Source of the DNA: CBFFRJ01 sp963530515
GTDB taxonomy: Bacteria > Pseudomonadota > Gammaproteobacteria > Enterobacterales > Enterobacteriaceae
Assembly: GCA_963530515.1 (NCBI GenBank)
Contig: CAUSEC010000005.1
Span: forward strand, 62,001-126,000
Reading direction: 5' to 3'
Length of the DNA stretch: 64,000 bases
Positions 53,537 to 62,541 of the stretch are shown here, in pieces. Numbering within the stretch: position 1 is the stretch's first letter; each line of letters opens with the position of its first letter. The position numbers and the translations under genes were made by a program. The notes below the pieces were generated by a model. It saw only the letters and a list, made by a program, of their open reading frames with translations, did not search any database and was not told the DNA's origin.

Positions 53537-54274
53537 TTACTGCTTCTCTTGCGTCTTCTGCTCGATAGAGGCCAACATACCGCGCAGGATGTTCAGTTCC
53601 TGGCTCTCCGGACGGGCGCGGGTGAACAAACGACGCAGCTTGTTCATCACCTGTCCCGGGTGGTTTTCACGGATAAAACCGGTGGAAAGCAGCGTTTTTT
53701 CCAGGTGACCATAGAAGCGTTCCAGGTCGTCAACCAGCGGATATGGCGCCTCTTCTTCCTCTACTACTGGGTTGCTTTCTTCCTGCGTCGCCAGCCAGGC
53801 CATACGCACTTCATACGCAATGACCTGTACCGCCATCGCCAGGTTCAGCGAGCTGTATTCCGGGTTGGCGGCAATGGCGACGTGATAATGGCACTTTTGC
53901 AGCTCATCATTGGTCAGCCCGACGCGCTCACGGCCAAAGACCAGCGCCACCGGAGCATGTTTACCTTCGGCAACGCTTTTCAGACCACATTCACGGGGAT
54001 CGAGCATCGGCCACGGCAGCGTGCGTGATCGCGCGCTGGTACCGACCACCAGGCTACAGCCCGCCAGCGCTTCATCAAGCGTATCGACGATCTGCGCGTC
54101 ACCAATAACGTCACTGGCACCGGCCGCCAGCGCGATGGCCTGGGAGTCCGGTTTCACCAACGGGTTAACCAGCCACAGGTTGGTCAAACCCATTGTTTTC
54201 ATTGCGCGAGCGACAGAGCCCATATTGCCGGTGTGAGAGGTTTCCACCAGTACGATTCGAATATTTTGCAGCAT
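53537..54274 (-). CDS. trmJ: TrmJ, tRNA Cm32/Um32 2'-O-methyltransferase
   Basis: TrmJ methylates the 2'-OH of position 32 in the anticodon loop of several tRNAs. The 245-residue protein is a SPOUT enzyme with a knotted SAM site: VLVETSHTGNMGSVARAMK at residues 8-26, LVFGRERVGLTNDEL near 115-130 and PEYSSLNLAMAVQVIAYE near 137-155, then a C-terminal extension ending in a basic Glu/Gln-rich tail. E. coli TrmJ is 246 residues. It is divergent from suhB. Confidence 0.95.
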   Translation of the reverse strand: MLQNIRIVLVETSHTGNMGSVARAMKTMGLTNLWLVNPLVKPDSQAIALAAGASDVIGDAQIVDTLDEALAGCSLVVGTSARSRTLPWPMLDPRECGLKSVAEGKHAPVALVFGRERVGLTNDELQKCHYHVAIAANPEYSSLNLAMAVQVIAYEVRMAWLATQEESNPVVEEEEAPYPLVDDLERFYGHLEKTLLSTGFIRENHPGQVMNKLRRLFTRARPESQELNILRGMLASIEQKTQEKQ

Positions 54275-54392
54275 AGTTTTTCTACGGCTAAAGAATATTT
54301 GTGCATATTATCATAAACCGAAGACATATTCCGAATACGCTGCTATTATACGCGCCGTTTTCCCGTTCTTTAACATCCAGTGAGAGAGACCG

Positions 54393-55196
54393 ATGCATCC
54401 GATGCTGACCATCGCCGTGCGCGCAGCGCGCAAGGCGGGTAATGTAATTGCCAAACACTACGAAACGCCAGACTCCGTAGAAACCAGCCAGAAAGGCAGC
54501 AATGATTTCGTGACTAACGTCGATAAAGCCGCAGAAGCGATTATTATCGAAACCATTCGCAAATCTTACCCGCAACACACCATTATCACCGAAGAAAGCG
54601 GTGAGCATGAAGGCGAAGATCAGGATGTTCAATGGGTTATCGATCCACTGGATGGCACCACCAACTTTATTAAACGCCTCCCACACTTCTCCGTTTCCAT
54701 TGCCGTACGCATTAAAGGCCGTACTGAAGTGGCTGTGGTTTACGATCCAATGCGTAACGAACTCTTCACCGCAACGCGCGGTCAGGGTGCACAGCTGAAC
54801 GGTTACCGTCTGCGTGGCAGCAACGCCCGCGACCTGGACGGCACCATTCTGGCGACCGGCTTCCCGTTCAAAGTGAAACAGCACGCCAAGCCGTACATCA
54901 ACATCGTGGGTAAACTGTTTACCGAATGTGCCGACTTCCGTCGCACCGGCTCTGCTGCGCTGGATCTGGCCTATGTGGCCGCTGGCCGCGTTGACGGTTT
55001 CTTTGAAATTGGCCTCAAGCCGTGGGATTTCGCAGCCGGTGAACTGCTGGTGCGTGAAGCAGGCGGCATCGTCTGTGACTTTACCGGTGCACATAACTAC
55101 ATGATGTCTGGCAACCTTGTTGCCGGTAACCCGCGCGTAGTGAAAGCGATGCTTGCCAGCATGCGTGACGAACTGAGTGAAGCGCTGAAGCGTTAA
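54393..55196 (+). CDS. suhB: SuhB, inositol monophosphatase / antitermination factor
   Basis: SuhB has inositol-1-phosphatase activity and is also part of the NusA/B/E/G antitermination complex for rRNA transcription. The 267-residue protein has the metal-site motifs EESGEHEG (about 67-74), WVIDPLDGTTNF (about 82-93) and the C-terminal WDFAAGELLVREAGG (about 210-224). Length and sequence match E. coli closely. It is followed by a palindromic repeat. Confidence 0.97.
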   Translation: MHPMLTIAVRAARKAGNVIAKHYETPDSVETSQKGSNDFVTNVDKAAEAIIIETIRKSYPQHTIITEESGEHEGEDQDVQWVIDPLDGTTNFIKRLPHFSVSIAVRIKGRTEVAVVYDPMRNELFTATRGQGAQLNGYRLRGSNARDLDGTILATGFPFKVKQHAKPYINIVGKLFTECADFRRTGSAALDLAYVAAGRVDGFFEIGLKPWDFAAGELLVREAGGIVCDFTGAHNYMMSGNLVAGNPRVVKAMLASMRDELSEALKR

Positions 55197-55211
55197 TTCA
55201 GTTGATGTCTT

Positions 55212-55245
55212 CTCCCTCTCCCACCAGGAGAGGGTTGGGGTGAGG
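55212..55245. repeat. Palindromic CCCTCTCC / GGAGAGGG element, copy C
   Basis: CCCTCTCC (55214-55221) and GGAGAGGG (55227-55234) are followed by TTGGGGTGAGG, the same pattern as copies A and B. It lies between the convergent genes suhB and the NiCoT-type exporter, and could terminate either. Confidence 0.72.
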
Positions 55246-55267
55246 CATCAGGCCGCACCCCTTCATT

Positions 55268-56254
55268 TCAAAACGGTCTTATTCCCCTGCCCTCCGGCAC
55301 CGCACTCATCCACATCACCACCGCCGCCACCACTAACACCACGCCCCCGGCCAGTGCCAGTGCCAGCGTTGTCCAGCCCACCTGTTTCCACATCGCAGGC
55401 GTTTTGTTGCCGCTCAGTTTGACCGCCAGCGTACGGAAACTATGTACTAACAAGGCGAGTGAACTGATGGTCAGCGAAGTGCCCGCCGCCATCGCCATGG
55501 CCGATGCCACGCCCCAGGCAAATACACCGACAACCTTACTGAACAGCAGCACCATAATAGCCCCCGAACAGGGCCGCATCCCCATCGAGAGCACAATCAC
55601 CAGCCGCGCGCGCCAGTCATCCCCCTGTTGCAGTTGTTCGGGTGTCGGCAAATGCTGATGCCCGCAGCCGCAGCGTTCATGGTGAACATGATGCGGGGTA
55701 AAGGCTTTAAAGGTCGGTTTACGTAACATGCCACGCAGCTTCTTAAGCGCCCGCAAACATAGCAAGATGCCCAGCACGCCCACCAGCGCATAGCTGCCCT
55801 TCTCCAGCCAGAAGCTGCTGAGATGCAGCTGACGTGCAGGCAATGCCAGCACCGAGAGCACCACTACCACCAGCAGCACCGCCACCAGCCCTTGCAGCAA
55901 GGATGATGCCAGCGTCAGGCCAATACTGGATCGCAGTTTTGAGGGATGGGTCGCAAGCCAGGTGGTGATCACCACTTTACCGTGCCCCGGCCCGAGCGCG
56001 TGCAGCACGCCGTAGACAAAGCTCACCAGCAACAGCGAACTGCCCGCAGCTGTCGGATTCTCCGCCACCGCTTTTAAAAGCGTGCTCAGTTGCTGATTGA
56101 ATTCGCGCTGCCAGCCAATACTTTCACGCAGTACCTGCGGCCAGGCCTGCCAGAGCCAGTATCCTCCCGCCAGGGCAAGCAGCAAAAAGAGGACCAGTGG
56201 CCACCACTGCCGCAAGCCGTGTTGTCGTAAACGCGTCACTGGCATCACTGACAT
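55268..56254 (-). CDS. Nickel/cobalt exporter-like membrane protein (RcnA/NiCoT-type)
   Basis: A 328-residue inner-membrane protein with about seven hydrophobic segments. Its motif HALGPGHGKVVITTWL (near residue 85-100) and MGMRPCSGAIMVLLFSK (near 228-244) place it in the RcnA-like nickel/cobalt transporter family. A His/Cys-rich cytoplasmic loop (FTPHHVHHERCGCGHQHLP, near 190-210) suggests metal sensing. Direction is not proved, but RcnA exports Ni and Co. Its start overlaps the end of the DUF1007 gene by 10 bp, so the two are coupled. E. coli has yfhR here instead. Confidence 0.82.
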   Translation of the reverse strand: MSVMPVTRLRQHGLRQWWPLVLFLLLALAGGYWLWQAWPQVLRESIGWQREFNQQLSTLLKAVAENPTAAGSSLLLVSFVYGVLHALGPGHGKVVITTWLATHPSKLRSSIGLTLASSLLQGLVAVLLVVVVLSVLALPARQLHLSSFWLEKGSYALVGVLGILLCLRALKKLRGMLRKPTFKAFTPHHVHHERCGCGHQHLPTPEQLQQGDDWRARLVIVLSMGMRPCSGAIMVLLFSKVVGVFAWGVASAMAMAAGTSLTISSLALLVHSFRTLAVKLSGNKTPAMWKQVGWTTLALALAGGVVLVVAAVVMWMSAVPEGRGIRPF

Positions 56255-56883
56255 TTGAGCGTCACCGTTTGTGCAAATTGTTTACCCAGTTCCATGCTCT
56301 CCTCGGGCGCATCGGCTTTATCCAGTGATTGAGCATAGTCCAGCACCTCATCGCCAGGGTGCGGCGTGTGCACGGCCAGCTTACATTTATCGCGCAGTTC
56401 AGCCGGTAGCGTCGCATCGCTGTCGTGCTCGTAGCTCATATCCACATAATAGGTGGGATCAAACGTAGAGAAGGTATAGGTCTGCCCACTCAGTGCCTGC
56501 GGTTCAGCAAGGGGAAGCGCAAAGGTCAGCACCGCCTGGTGCCCGTCACGTTCCATCCCATAGTGCAGCGGCCGGTTGAGAAATTTCACTTTTTTGCCGT
56601 TATGCCAGACTTCAGTGAAATAGTGCTGCCCGAGCACGTTAGCCATCACCTCGGCCGCCAGTTTCTTCCAGATTTCGTCGCCGGGTTTGGCCTCTCCGGC
56701 ATCGTAGAGCAGGTCTGCTGACGTTATCTCGTCCATCGTCCAGCGCATTTCAAGCCCCGTCCACTGGCCTTTATCCTCCAGCACCACGGTTTTCAGGCGG
56801 ATAAAGCTATGGGGATGCGCCGTTGCTGCGAATGATAAAAACGCGAGAAAAAGCCCGATGACGCACTGTTTCACTGCTTGCAT
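56245..56883 (-). CDS. DUF1007-family periplasmic protein
   Basis: A 212-residue exported protein with a signal peptide (MQAVKQCVIGLFLAFLSFAATA, cleaved before HPHSF). The start of the mature protein, HPHSFIRLKTVVLEDKG, and the TFSTFDPTYYVDMSYEHDSD segment are typical of DUF1007. These proteins are regularly encoded next to NiCoT-type metal transporters, as here, so it probably serves the exporter from the periplasm; its biochemical role is unknown. The start at 56883 has GAGGAATAC before it; the frame is open 75 bp further without a ribosome site. Confidence 0.82.
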   Translation of the reverse strand: MQAVKQCVIGLFLAFLSFAATAHPHSFIRLKTVVLEDKGQWTGLEMRWTMDEITSADLLYDAGEAKPGDEIWKKLAAEVMANVLGQHYFTEVWHNGKKVKFLNRPLHYGMERDGHQAVLTFALPLAEPQALSGQTYTFSTFDPTYYVDMSYEHDSDATLPAELRDKCKLAVHTPHPGDEVLDYAQSLDKADAPEESMELGKQFAQTVTLKCQ

Positions 56884-57006
56884 GTATTCCTCGCGAGAAA
56901 ATTCTGTGATGTTCTCCGGCAATCCTGATGGAAAGGGCTGCGGCTGCGCTTTCCTCAAGAATACCTTTAGCTATTCTTACCAGACAACCTTACTGGAACC
57001 CGACAG

Positions 57007-58284
57007 ATGACAATCGTAATGACGCCTCCATCTGTGCTCTCCAGTCCGCAGCGCCGCTGCCAGGTGCTACTGATGCTCGCCTTACCGGGGCAAACGGTCA
57101 CCACGGAAAACATTCGCGCCATGAATGGGGTGGATGACGCCGTCGCCCGGCAAGATATAGCCGACACCGACCTCGAAATCCAGCGTTATCACCAGCTCAG
57201 CATTGCATCTCAACAGGATGGCAGCTATCGGATTGAAGGCACCACGCTCAATAAGCGGCTATGTCAGCTCCACTGGCTGCGACGTGGCCTGCGCCTCTGC
57301 CCGCAATTCATTACTCAGCATTATGCCCCAGCGCTTAAAACCGCGCTTAAACAGCAGGGCATTGCGAGAACACTGTATGACGACACCAACTTACGTGCGC
57401 TGATTAATCTCTGCGCACGCCGTTTGCAACGATCCTTTGAGTGTCGTGACATTCAGTTCCTGCGCCTCTATTTGCAGTACTGCTTGTTGCAAAGTCATGC
57501 TGGTCTTTCCCCGGAATTTAACCCGGTTCAGCACGCCTGGACGCAAATGCGCGCCGAATATCTGGCAGCACAGGAGATTGTTCACCACTGGCAGCGCCGC
57601 GTGACCGCCCTTCCCCCCGCCGATGAGCATGCGTTTCTGGCGCTGCTGTTTATGATGCTGCGCACACCGGATCCGCTCAACGACAACCATCATCAGGATC
57701 AGCGCCTCCAGCAGGCCATCGCAAACATGGTCGAACGTTTTCGCCAGCTCGCCGGGCTGCATTTTAGCGATGAGCAGGGCCTGACGGACCAGCTCTACAT
57801 CCACTTAGCGCAGGCGCTGGATCGCAACCTGTTTGGCATTGGCATTGATAACAGCCTGCAGGAAGAGATTGAGCGACTCTATCCGAGGTTAATTCGCACC
57901 ACGCACGAGGCGCTTGAGGTGCTGGAAACCGAATATGCGCTGCGTTTTAGCGAGGAAGAGGCGGGACTGGTGGCGGTGATTTTCGGTGCCTGGCTGATGC
58001 AGGAAGCCGATTTGCATGAAAAGCAGGTGGTGTTAATTACCGGCAATGAGCCGCAAAGAGAGCAGGAAATTGAGCAGCAGTTACGCGAGCTCACGCTCCT
58101 GCCGCTCAACATTAAATACCAGTCGGTACGCGAGTTTCAGAAACAGGGCGCGCCGCGTGACGTCACGGTGATTATCACCCCTTATGCCACGCAACTGCCG
58201 CTGTTTTCTGCACCGCTTATCCACACCGACAGCGCGCTGAGCCCACATCAACAGCAGCAGATCCGCGCCATGCTGGAATCTTAG
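57007..58284 (+). CDS. csiE: CsiE, stationary-phase-induced PRD-domain protein
   Basis: The 425-residue cytoplasmic protein matches E. coli CsiE (426 residues), whose expression depends on sigma-S and cAMP-CRP. It has an N-terminal winged-helix-like region (about 10-75) and one or two PTS-regulation-type helical domains (about 160-260 and 275-385, with HLAQALDRNLFGIGIDNSLQ). The function is unknown; the domain type is that of antiterminators and activators controlled by the PTS. It converges on hcaT, and the two stop codons overlap. Confidence 0.88.
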   Translation: MTIVMTPPSVLSSPQRRCQVLLMLALPGQTVTTENIRAMNGVDDAVARQDIADTDLEIQRYHQLSIASQQDGSYRIEGTTLNKRLCQLHWLRRGLRLCPQFITQHYAPALKTALKQQGIARTLYDDTNLRALINLCARRLQRSFECRDIQFLRLYLQYCLLQSHAGLSPEFNPVQHAWTQMRAEYLAAQEIVHHWQRRVTALPPADEHAFLALLFMMLRTPDPLNDNHHQDQRLQQAIANMVERFRQLAGLHFSDEQGLTDQLYIHLAQALDRNLFGIGIDNSLQEEIERLYPRLIRTTHEALEVLETEYALRFSEEEAGLVAVIFGAWLMQEADLHEKQVVLITGNEPQREQEIEQQLRELTLLPLNIKYQSVREFQKQGAPRDVTVIITPYATQLPLFSAPLIHTDSALSPHQQQQIRAMLES

Positions 58285-59420
58285 TGCTGCGTGGTGACCT
58301 TCGGGCGCAGGAACAGCGCCGGGAGCACCAGCAGCGCCATCACCCAGAACAGCCCCTGATGAAGATGCTGGTACAAGAAGCCGGAAATCATGGTCATCAG
58401 AGCAATACTGCCCCCCATCGCCACGGCAGAATAGACCGCCTGCAAGCGGATAATCTCGCTCTCTTTGCGTGCCGCGATGTAGCGCATGCCCGCCAGGTGG
58501 CAAACGGTGAAAGTGCCACAATGAAGGATCTGTACCACAATCAGCCATGGCAGCTCGGTCGTCCAGCCCATCAGCCCCCAGCGCACCAGGCCACTGAACG
58601 CGGAAAGCAGCAGCAGGTCACGGGCGCTGAAGCGGCGGAACAGCCGGTTGCTCAGGGTAAAGACCACCACTTCGGCGACCACGCCCAGTGACCACAAATA
58701 GCCAATCGTTGAGGCAGAGTACCCTGCCTCCTGCCAGTAGAGCGCACTGAAACCGTAATAGGCGGCATGCGCCCCCTGCAACAGCGACACGCAGGCGAGA
58801 AAACGCCAGTTCTTCACGACGAGGTCACGCCAGGCCTGCCAGCCGGTGGCATCCTGATGGCGCATCTCTCCTTGCGGCAGAATCGACGGGCGGATCAGCA
58901 TGCCGAGCAGCATAGAGACCACGCCCAGGGTCAGCATCGCCAGCACGGCGCGATAGTCAAACTCACTGACCAGCTTGCCGGTGGCCGCCGAGCCAATCAC
59001 GAAGGCAATGGAGCCCCAGACGCGCACCCGGCCATAATCCATCGGAAACTGCTTTTGCCAGGTGTTCGCCAGTGCATCAGTCAATGGCACCAGCGGCGAG
59101 AAAAAGAGGTTGAAACCGACAATCACCACCATCAGCCAGGCCACATTCGTCCCTGCCCAGAAGCCAAGTGCGAAGACGAGTGTTATCAGCGCCAGAATAC
59201 GCAGGGCTTTAATCAGCAGCGAGGGATTACTGACGCGAGGGGCAATCAGCAGGCTACCCAGAAAACGGGCCACCAGCCCTGCGCCGAGCAAAATACCGAT
59301 GGTTTCAGGCGTAAGCCCTGTCCCTTTGAGCCAGACGCTCCAGAAGGGGAGAAAAATACCGTAGCTAAAAAAGTAGGTGAAGTAAGCGAGCGCCAGCCAG
59401 CGCGTGGACTGCAAGACCAT
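58281..59420 (-). CDS. hcaT: HcaT, major facilitator superfamily transporter
   Basis: The 379-residue protein matches E. coli HcaT, the putative 3-phenylpropionate permease: about 12 membrane segments, N-terminus MVLQSTRWLALAYFTYFFSY, and SPLVPLTDALANTWQKQFPMDYG near 120-140. The start at 59420 is strongly supported by AGGAGGAAATC; the frame is open 105 bp upstream but that stretch is not in the family. The hca dioxygenase genes that follow in E. coli are absent, so the substrate is unsettled. E. coli data on hcaT themselves are thin. Confidence 0.85.
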   Translation of the reverse strand: MVLQSTRWLALAYFTYFFSYGIFLPFWSVWLKGTGLTPETIGILLGAGLVARFLGSLLIAPRVSNPSLLIKALRILALITLVFALGFWAGTNVAWLMVVIVGFNLFFSPLVPLTDALANTWQKQFPMDYGRVRVWGSIAFVIGSAATGKLVSEFDYRAVLAMLTLGVVSMLLGMLIRPSILPQGEMRHQDATGWQAWRDLVVKNWRFLACVSLLQGAHAAYYGFSALYWQEAGYSASTIGYLWSLGVVAEVVVFTLSNRLFRRFSARDLLLLSAFSGLVRWGLMGWTTELPWLIVVQILHCGTFTVCHLAGMRYIAARKESEIIRLQAVYSAVAMGGSIALMTMISGFLYQHLHQGLFWVMALLVLPALFLRPKVTTQH

Positions 59421-59521
59421 GATTTCCTCCTGAATGGTGGCGATAGTCTGGAGGGAAACCGGCAGGCTTGCAAGTAACAGTGCGATAACATGCCTGCCCG
59501 GTCGCGAGCAGACATGTTTCA

Positions 59522-60385
59522 TCACGAAAGAAGCGTCAGGACCATCGTCTGGCTCAGGCGCGCCCCCGGTTTTAACGCCGTCAGTTGCCCGCCCTGGGCC
59601 CGGTGATGATCGTCCGGTGCGTGGCTCATCGGCTCAAGGCAGAAGAAATCAAACGCATAGCCTTTATCAAACGCCGGGTCTGAGACGAAAACAAAGTAGC
59701 ATGGAGCAGGCGGTTCGGTTTTCATCCCCAGCGCGTAACCCTGCTGGTGGATAATCGCTTCGCCGTCCCAGCCGGAAAAACCGTTGTTCACCCACTGGTG
59801 CGGCAGGGCGTTCGGCTGCCTGAAATCCAGCGCGTCAGGTACGCGGCCCTGATACTCCCCTGCCAGCCAGTGTTCCCGCTCAAGCCAGTACCCGGAGGCC
59901 TTCGCCTGCAAACGCGTCGCCGTCGTCAGCGGAAAATAAGGATGCCAGCCGAGACCAAAGGGCAGCGTCTCCTTCCCCTCGTTGGTGACGCTGAGCGTGA
60001 CCCTCAGTGCCGTCGCGGTGAGATGAAACTGCTGCTCTGCCTCGTAGCGATAAATCCCCCTTTGCTGCCGGTACGTCAGGGTCAGCGCCTGGTCTGACCG
60101 TGCCTCACACTGCCAGTCGTTCAGCCAGGCATCACCGTGCAGGTAATGGCTGTCCCATGCCACGTTCGGCTCAAGCTCATAGGTTTTTCCTTCCCACTCA
60201 AAACGATTGCCGCTGACCCGGTTGCCAAAAGGCACCAGCGGAAAGCAGGAGGACTCCACCGCCACGCCGCTGTGCTTACCAGGGCGCAGCAGCGGTGTGT
60301 CGTTGTGCCAGAAGCCTTCTATCACGCCGCCGCGTTCAGACACGTCAAGCCGTAACGCCCCGTTTTGTAAGGTATAAAGCGCCAT
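59522..60385 (-). CDS. Aldose 1-epimerase (mutarotase) family protein
   Basis: A 287-residue galactose-mutarotase-like protein with family signatures NRVSGNRFEWEGKTYEL (about 55-71), the catalytic-type histidines HGDAW (about 84-88) and GWHPYF (about 145-150), and a glutamate in FFCLEPMSHAPDD near 250. It should interconvert alpha and beta anomers of a sugar. It lies 11 bp after the zinc dehydrogenase and is probably the last gene of the sugar operon that enters from the right edge. Confidence 0.85.
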   Translation of the reverse strand: MALYTLQNGALRLDVSERGGVIEGFWHNDTPLLRPGKHSGVAVESSCFPLVPFGNRVSGNRFEWEGKTYELEPNVAWDSHYLHGDAWLNDWQCEARSDQALTLTYRQQRGIYRYEAEQQFHLTATALRVTLSVTNEGKETLPFGLGWHPYFPLTTATRLQAKASGYWLEREHWLAGEYQGRVPDALDFRQPNALPHQWVNNGFSGWDGEAIIHQQGYALGMKTEPPAPCYFVFVSDPAFDKGYAFDFFCLEPMSHAPDDHHRAQGGQLTALKPGARLSQTMVLTLLS

Positions 60386-60396
60386 CCTGTACCTCG

Positions 60397-61458
60397 TCAG
60401 TCAGGGAAATTGATAACCACTTTGCCGCACTTACCGCTTGCCATCAGGGCGTAGGCGTCGCCCGCCTGCTCCAGCGAAAAACGGTGGGTAATGGCATTGC
60501 GCGGCCACAGTTTCCAGTCGGTGAGGTCGTGAGCGCATTTTTCCATATGGAACAGACTGGTCACCCAGGAGCCGATAATGCGCCGCTGGTGGTGCATCAG
60601 GTCGGCGCTGACTTCAAACTCCACTTTGCCGGTTTCGCCAATGTAGACCACGCGTCCCCAGTCGGCCGTCGATTGCAGGGCCAACAAGCGCCCGGCTGCG
60701 TTGCCGGAGCAGTCGAGCGCCACATCCGCCCCGCCACGTGTGATATCCGCAATAATCGCCGGGAGCCCTTCGGTGGTAGCAAGATAACCGTGGTCCATCA
60801 CGCCCAGTTGTTTAGCCATGGCGAGGCGCTCCGGCAACATGTCCACGCCAATCACGCGCTTGGCGCCGCGCCCGCGCGCCAGCATCATCGCCATCATGCC
60901 GACCGGGCCTAAGCCCACCACCAGCACGTTATCGCTGCCGGACACCTCGCCGCGCAGGATGCCTTCATACGCAGTACCCACGCCGCAGCTGATAAACGCC
61001 CCATCTTCGTAACTCAGCGCATCGGGCAGCATGATGAGGTCTTTCTCTTCGGCCAGCAGATACTCGGCATGGCCGCCGTCGCGCTGCCAGCCGTAGGCCG
61101 CCTTCCCCTCACCGGTACAGGAGATGGGGAATCCCCGGCGACAGTTCGGGCAAAATCCACAGCCGGAGATGTGGTAGACCAGCACACGGTCGCCCTCTTT
61201 AAAGTGGCGACATCCCGGCCCACGCGCCACAATCTGCCCGCAGGGTTCGTGACCGTTAATAAAGCCCTGATACAGCGGTTTATCGGGAGCGGCCGCCGTC
61301 GCCCGGTGCTGATGGTAGATATAGTGGACATCGCTGCCGCAAATGCCCGATGACTTCATTTGGATCAACACCTGGTTGATACCCGGTTGCGGTACCGGCA
61401 CTTCACGCAAGTCGACGGTGGAGTTGCCCGGTAAATACGCTGCCAGCATGGTTTTCAT
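60397..61458 (-). CDS. Zinc-dependent sugar/polyol dehydrogenase (MDR family)
   Basis: A 353-residue medium-chain dehydrogenase. It has the catalytic zinc Cys in SSGICGSDVHY (about 37-47), His-Glu in INGHEPCGQIVARGPG (about 67-82), the structural-zinc cysteines in CGFCPNCRRGFPISC (about 97-111), and the NAD(P)-binding VVGLGPVGMMAMMLA (about 177-190). It resembles sorbitol, threonine and related polyol dehydrogenases. ATG 61458 is favoured over 61461 because GAGGGA is too close to the earlier one. Its substrate is presumably the sugar carried by the adjacent ABC transporter. Confidence 0.82.
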   Translation of the reverse strand: MKTMLAAYLPGNSTVDLREVPVPQPGINQVLIQMKSSGICGSDVHYIYHQHRATAAAPDKPLYQGFINGHEPCGQIVARGPGCRHFKEGDRVLVYHISGCGFCPNCRRGFPISCTGEGKAAYGWQRDGGHAEYLLAEEKDLIMLPDALSYEDGAFISCGVGTAYEGILRGEVSGSDNVLVVGLGPVGMMAMMLARGRGAKRVIGVDMLPERLAMAKQLGVMDHGYLATTEGLPAIIADITRGGADVALDCSGNAAGRLLALQSTADWGRVVYIGETGKVEFEVSADLMHHQRRIIGSWVTSLFHMEKCAHDLTDWKLWPRNAITHRFSLEQAGDAYALMASGKCGKVVINFPD

Positions 61459-61520
61459 CATTCCCTCGTTCCTCTCTAGCCATCATGTTTGCGCCCTGTC
61501 CGGCGCGAAAAGTATTCAAC

Positions 61521-62516
61521 TCAGTGTTTTTTACTGTTCCGCTGGGTCAGCAGGATGTTCGCCAGCACCGCCACGACGATGATGACGCCGCGCACCACCT
61601 GCTGGAAAAAGGAGTTAATCCCGAGCAGGACCAGACCGTTGCCGATAAGCGTAATCACCAGCACCCCGAGTAGCGTACCGAGCAGCGAACCACGCCCGCC
61701 GGACAGCGCCGTGCCGCCCACCACCACGGCGGCAATCACATCGAACTCCAGCCCGTTTGCCGCCCCGGCGTTACCGGAGCCTAAGCGCGCGGCCAGCAGA
61801 ATGCCGGTCACCGCCGCCAGCAGGCCGGAGAGTGTGAAAATCAGAATGCGTACCCGTTTAACGTTGATGCCGCAAAGCTGTGCGGCGGTGGCGTTGCCGC
61901 CGACGGCAAACACCGAGCGGCCAAAGGCAGTTTTACGGCTGATAAACACAAAGATCGCGAAGATAATCATCATCACAAGCGCCGACACCGGCACACCGAG
62001 GAACTGCCCGCCCAGCCAGTCGAGTACATCGTTCTCTTCGATGGGCACCGGCAGCGCGTTGGTCATGAACAGCCCCATTCCGCGCAGTGCACTCCACAGT
62101 CCTAATGTCGCCACAAAGCTCGGCACGTTAAACACGCCGCGCAGCATCCCCGCCAGCGTGCCCAGTGCCGCACCCAGCAAGAGCACCAGCAGGCAGGCGA
62201 CCACCAGCGGCACCTGGAATTGCAGTAAAAAGGCCAGGCAGACCGACACAAAGGCCACCATAGGGCCGACGCTGACATCAATTTCACCGGAGATAATAAT
62301 CAGCGTCATCGCCCAGGCGGCGATCCCGATGGTGGCAGCATCGCGCAGCACGTTCATTTGGTTGTTAAGCGAAATAAAGCCGGGGGCGTTTAACGAAAAC
62401 ACCAGATACAAAATGGCGATCACCACCAGCAGGCCAATCACGTTGATGTGACGAGCCACAAACTGTTTCAGCGACCCTTTTTTGCCGTGCGGCAGGGTTA
62501 TGGATGAGGCAGACAT
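61521..62516 (-). CDS. Sugar ABC transporter permease (RbsC/XylH type)
   Basis: A 331-residue inner-membrane permease of the BPD_transp_2 (CUT2) family, with about eight to ten hydrophobic segments. Family features are NVPSFVATLGLWSALRGMGL (about 130-150), RKTAFGRSVFAVGGNATAA (about 197-215) and the cytoplasmic coupling region GGTALSGGRGSLLGTLLG (about 270-288). It pairs with the ATPase 25 bp upstream. Substrates of the family are pentoses, galactosides and autoinducer-2; which one applies here is not clear. Confidence 0.88.
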   Translation of the reverse strand: MSASSITLPHGKKGSLKQFVARHINVIGLLVVIAILYLVFSLNAPGFISLNNQMNVLRDAATIGIAAWAMTLIIISGEIDVSVGPMVAFVSVCLAFLLQFQVPLVVACLLVLLLGAALGTLAGMLRGVFNVPSFVATLGLWSALRGMGLFMTNALPVPIEENDVLDWLGGQFLGVPVSALVMMIIFAIFVFISRKTAFGRSVFAVGGNATAAQLCGINVKRVRILIFTLSGLLAAVTGILLAARLGSGNAGAANGLEFDVIAAVVVGGTALSGGRGSLLGTLLGVLVITLIGNGLVLLGINSFFQQVVRGVIIVVAVLANILLTQRNSKKH

Positions 62517-62541
62517 CGTAAATTCCTCTGTAGAGCAGTCA

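Noticed and set aside
61489..62451. 320-codon plus-strand frame opposite the ABC permease
   Set aside because: Low-complexity Pro/Ser/Thr/Arg composition, typical of the reverse strand of a membrane protein gene.
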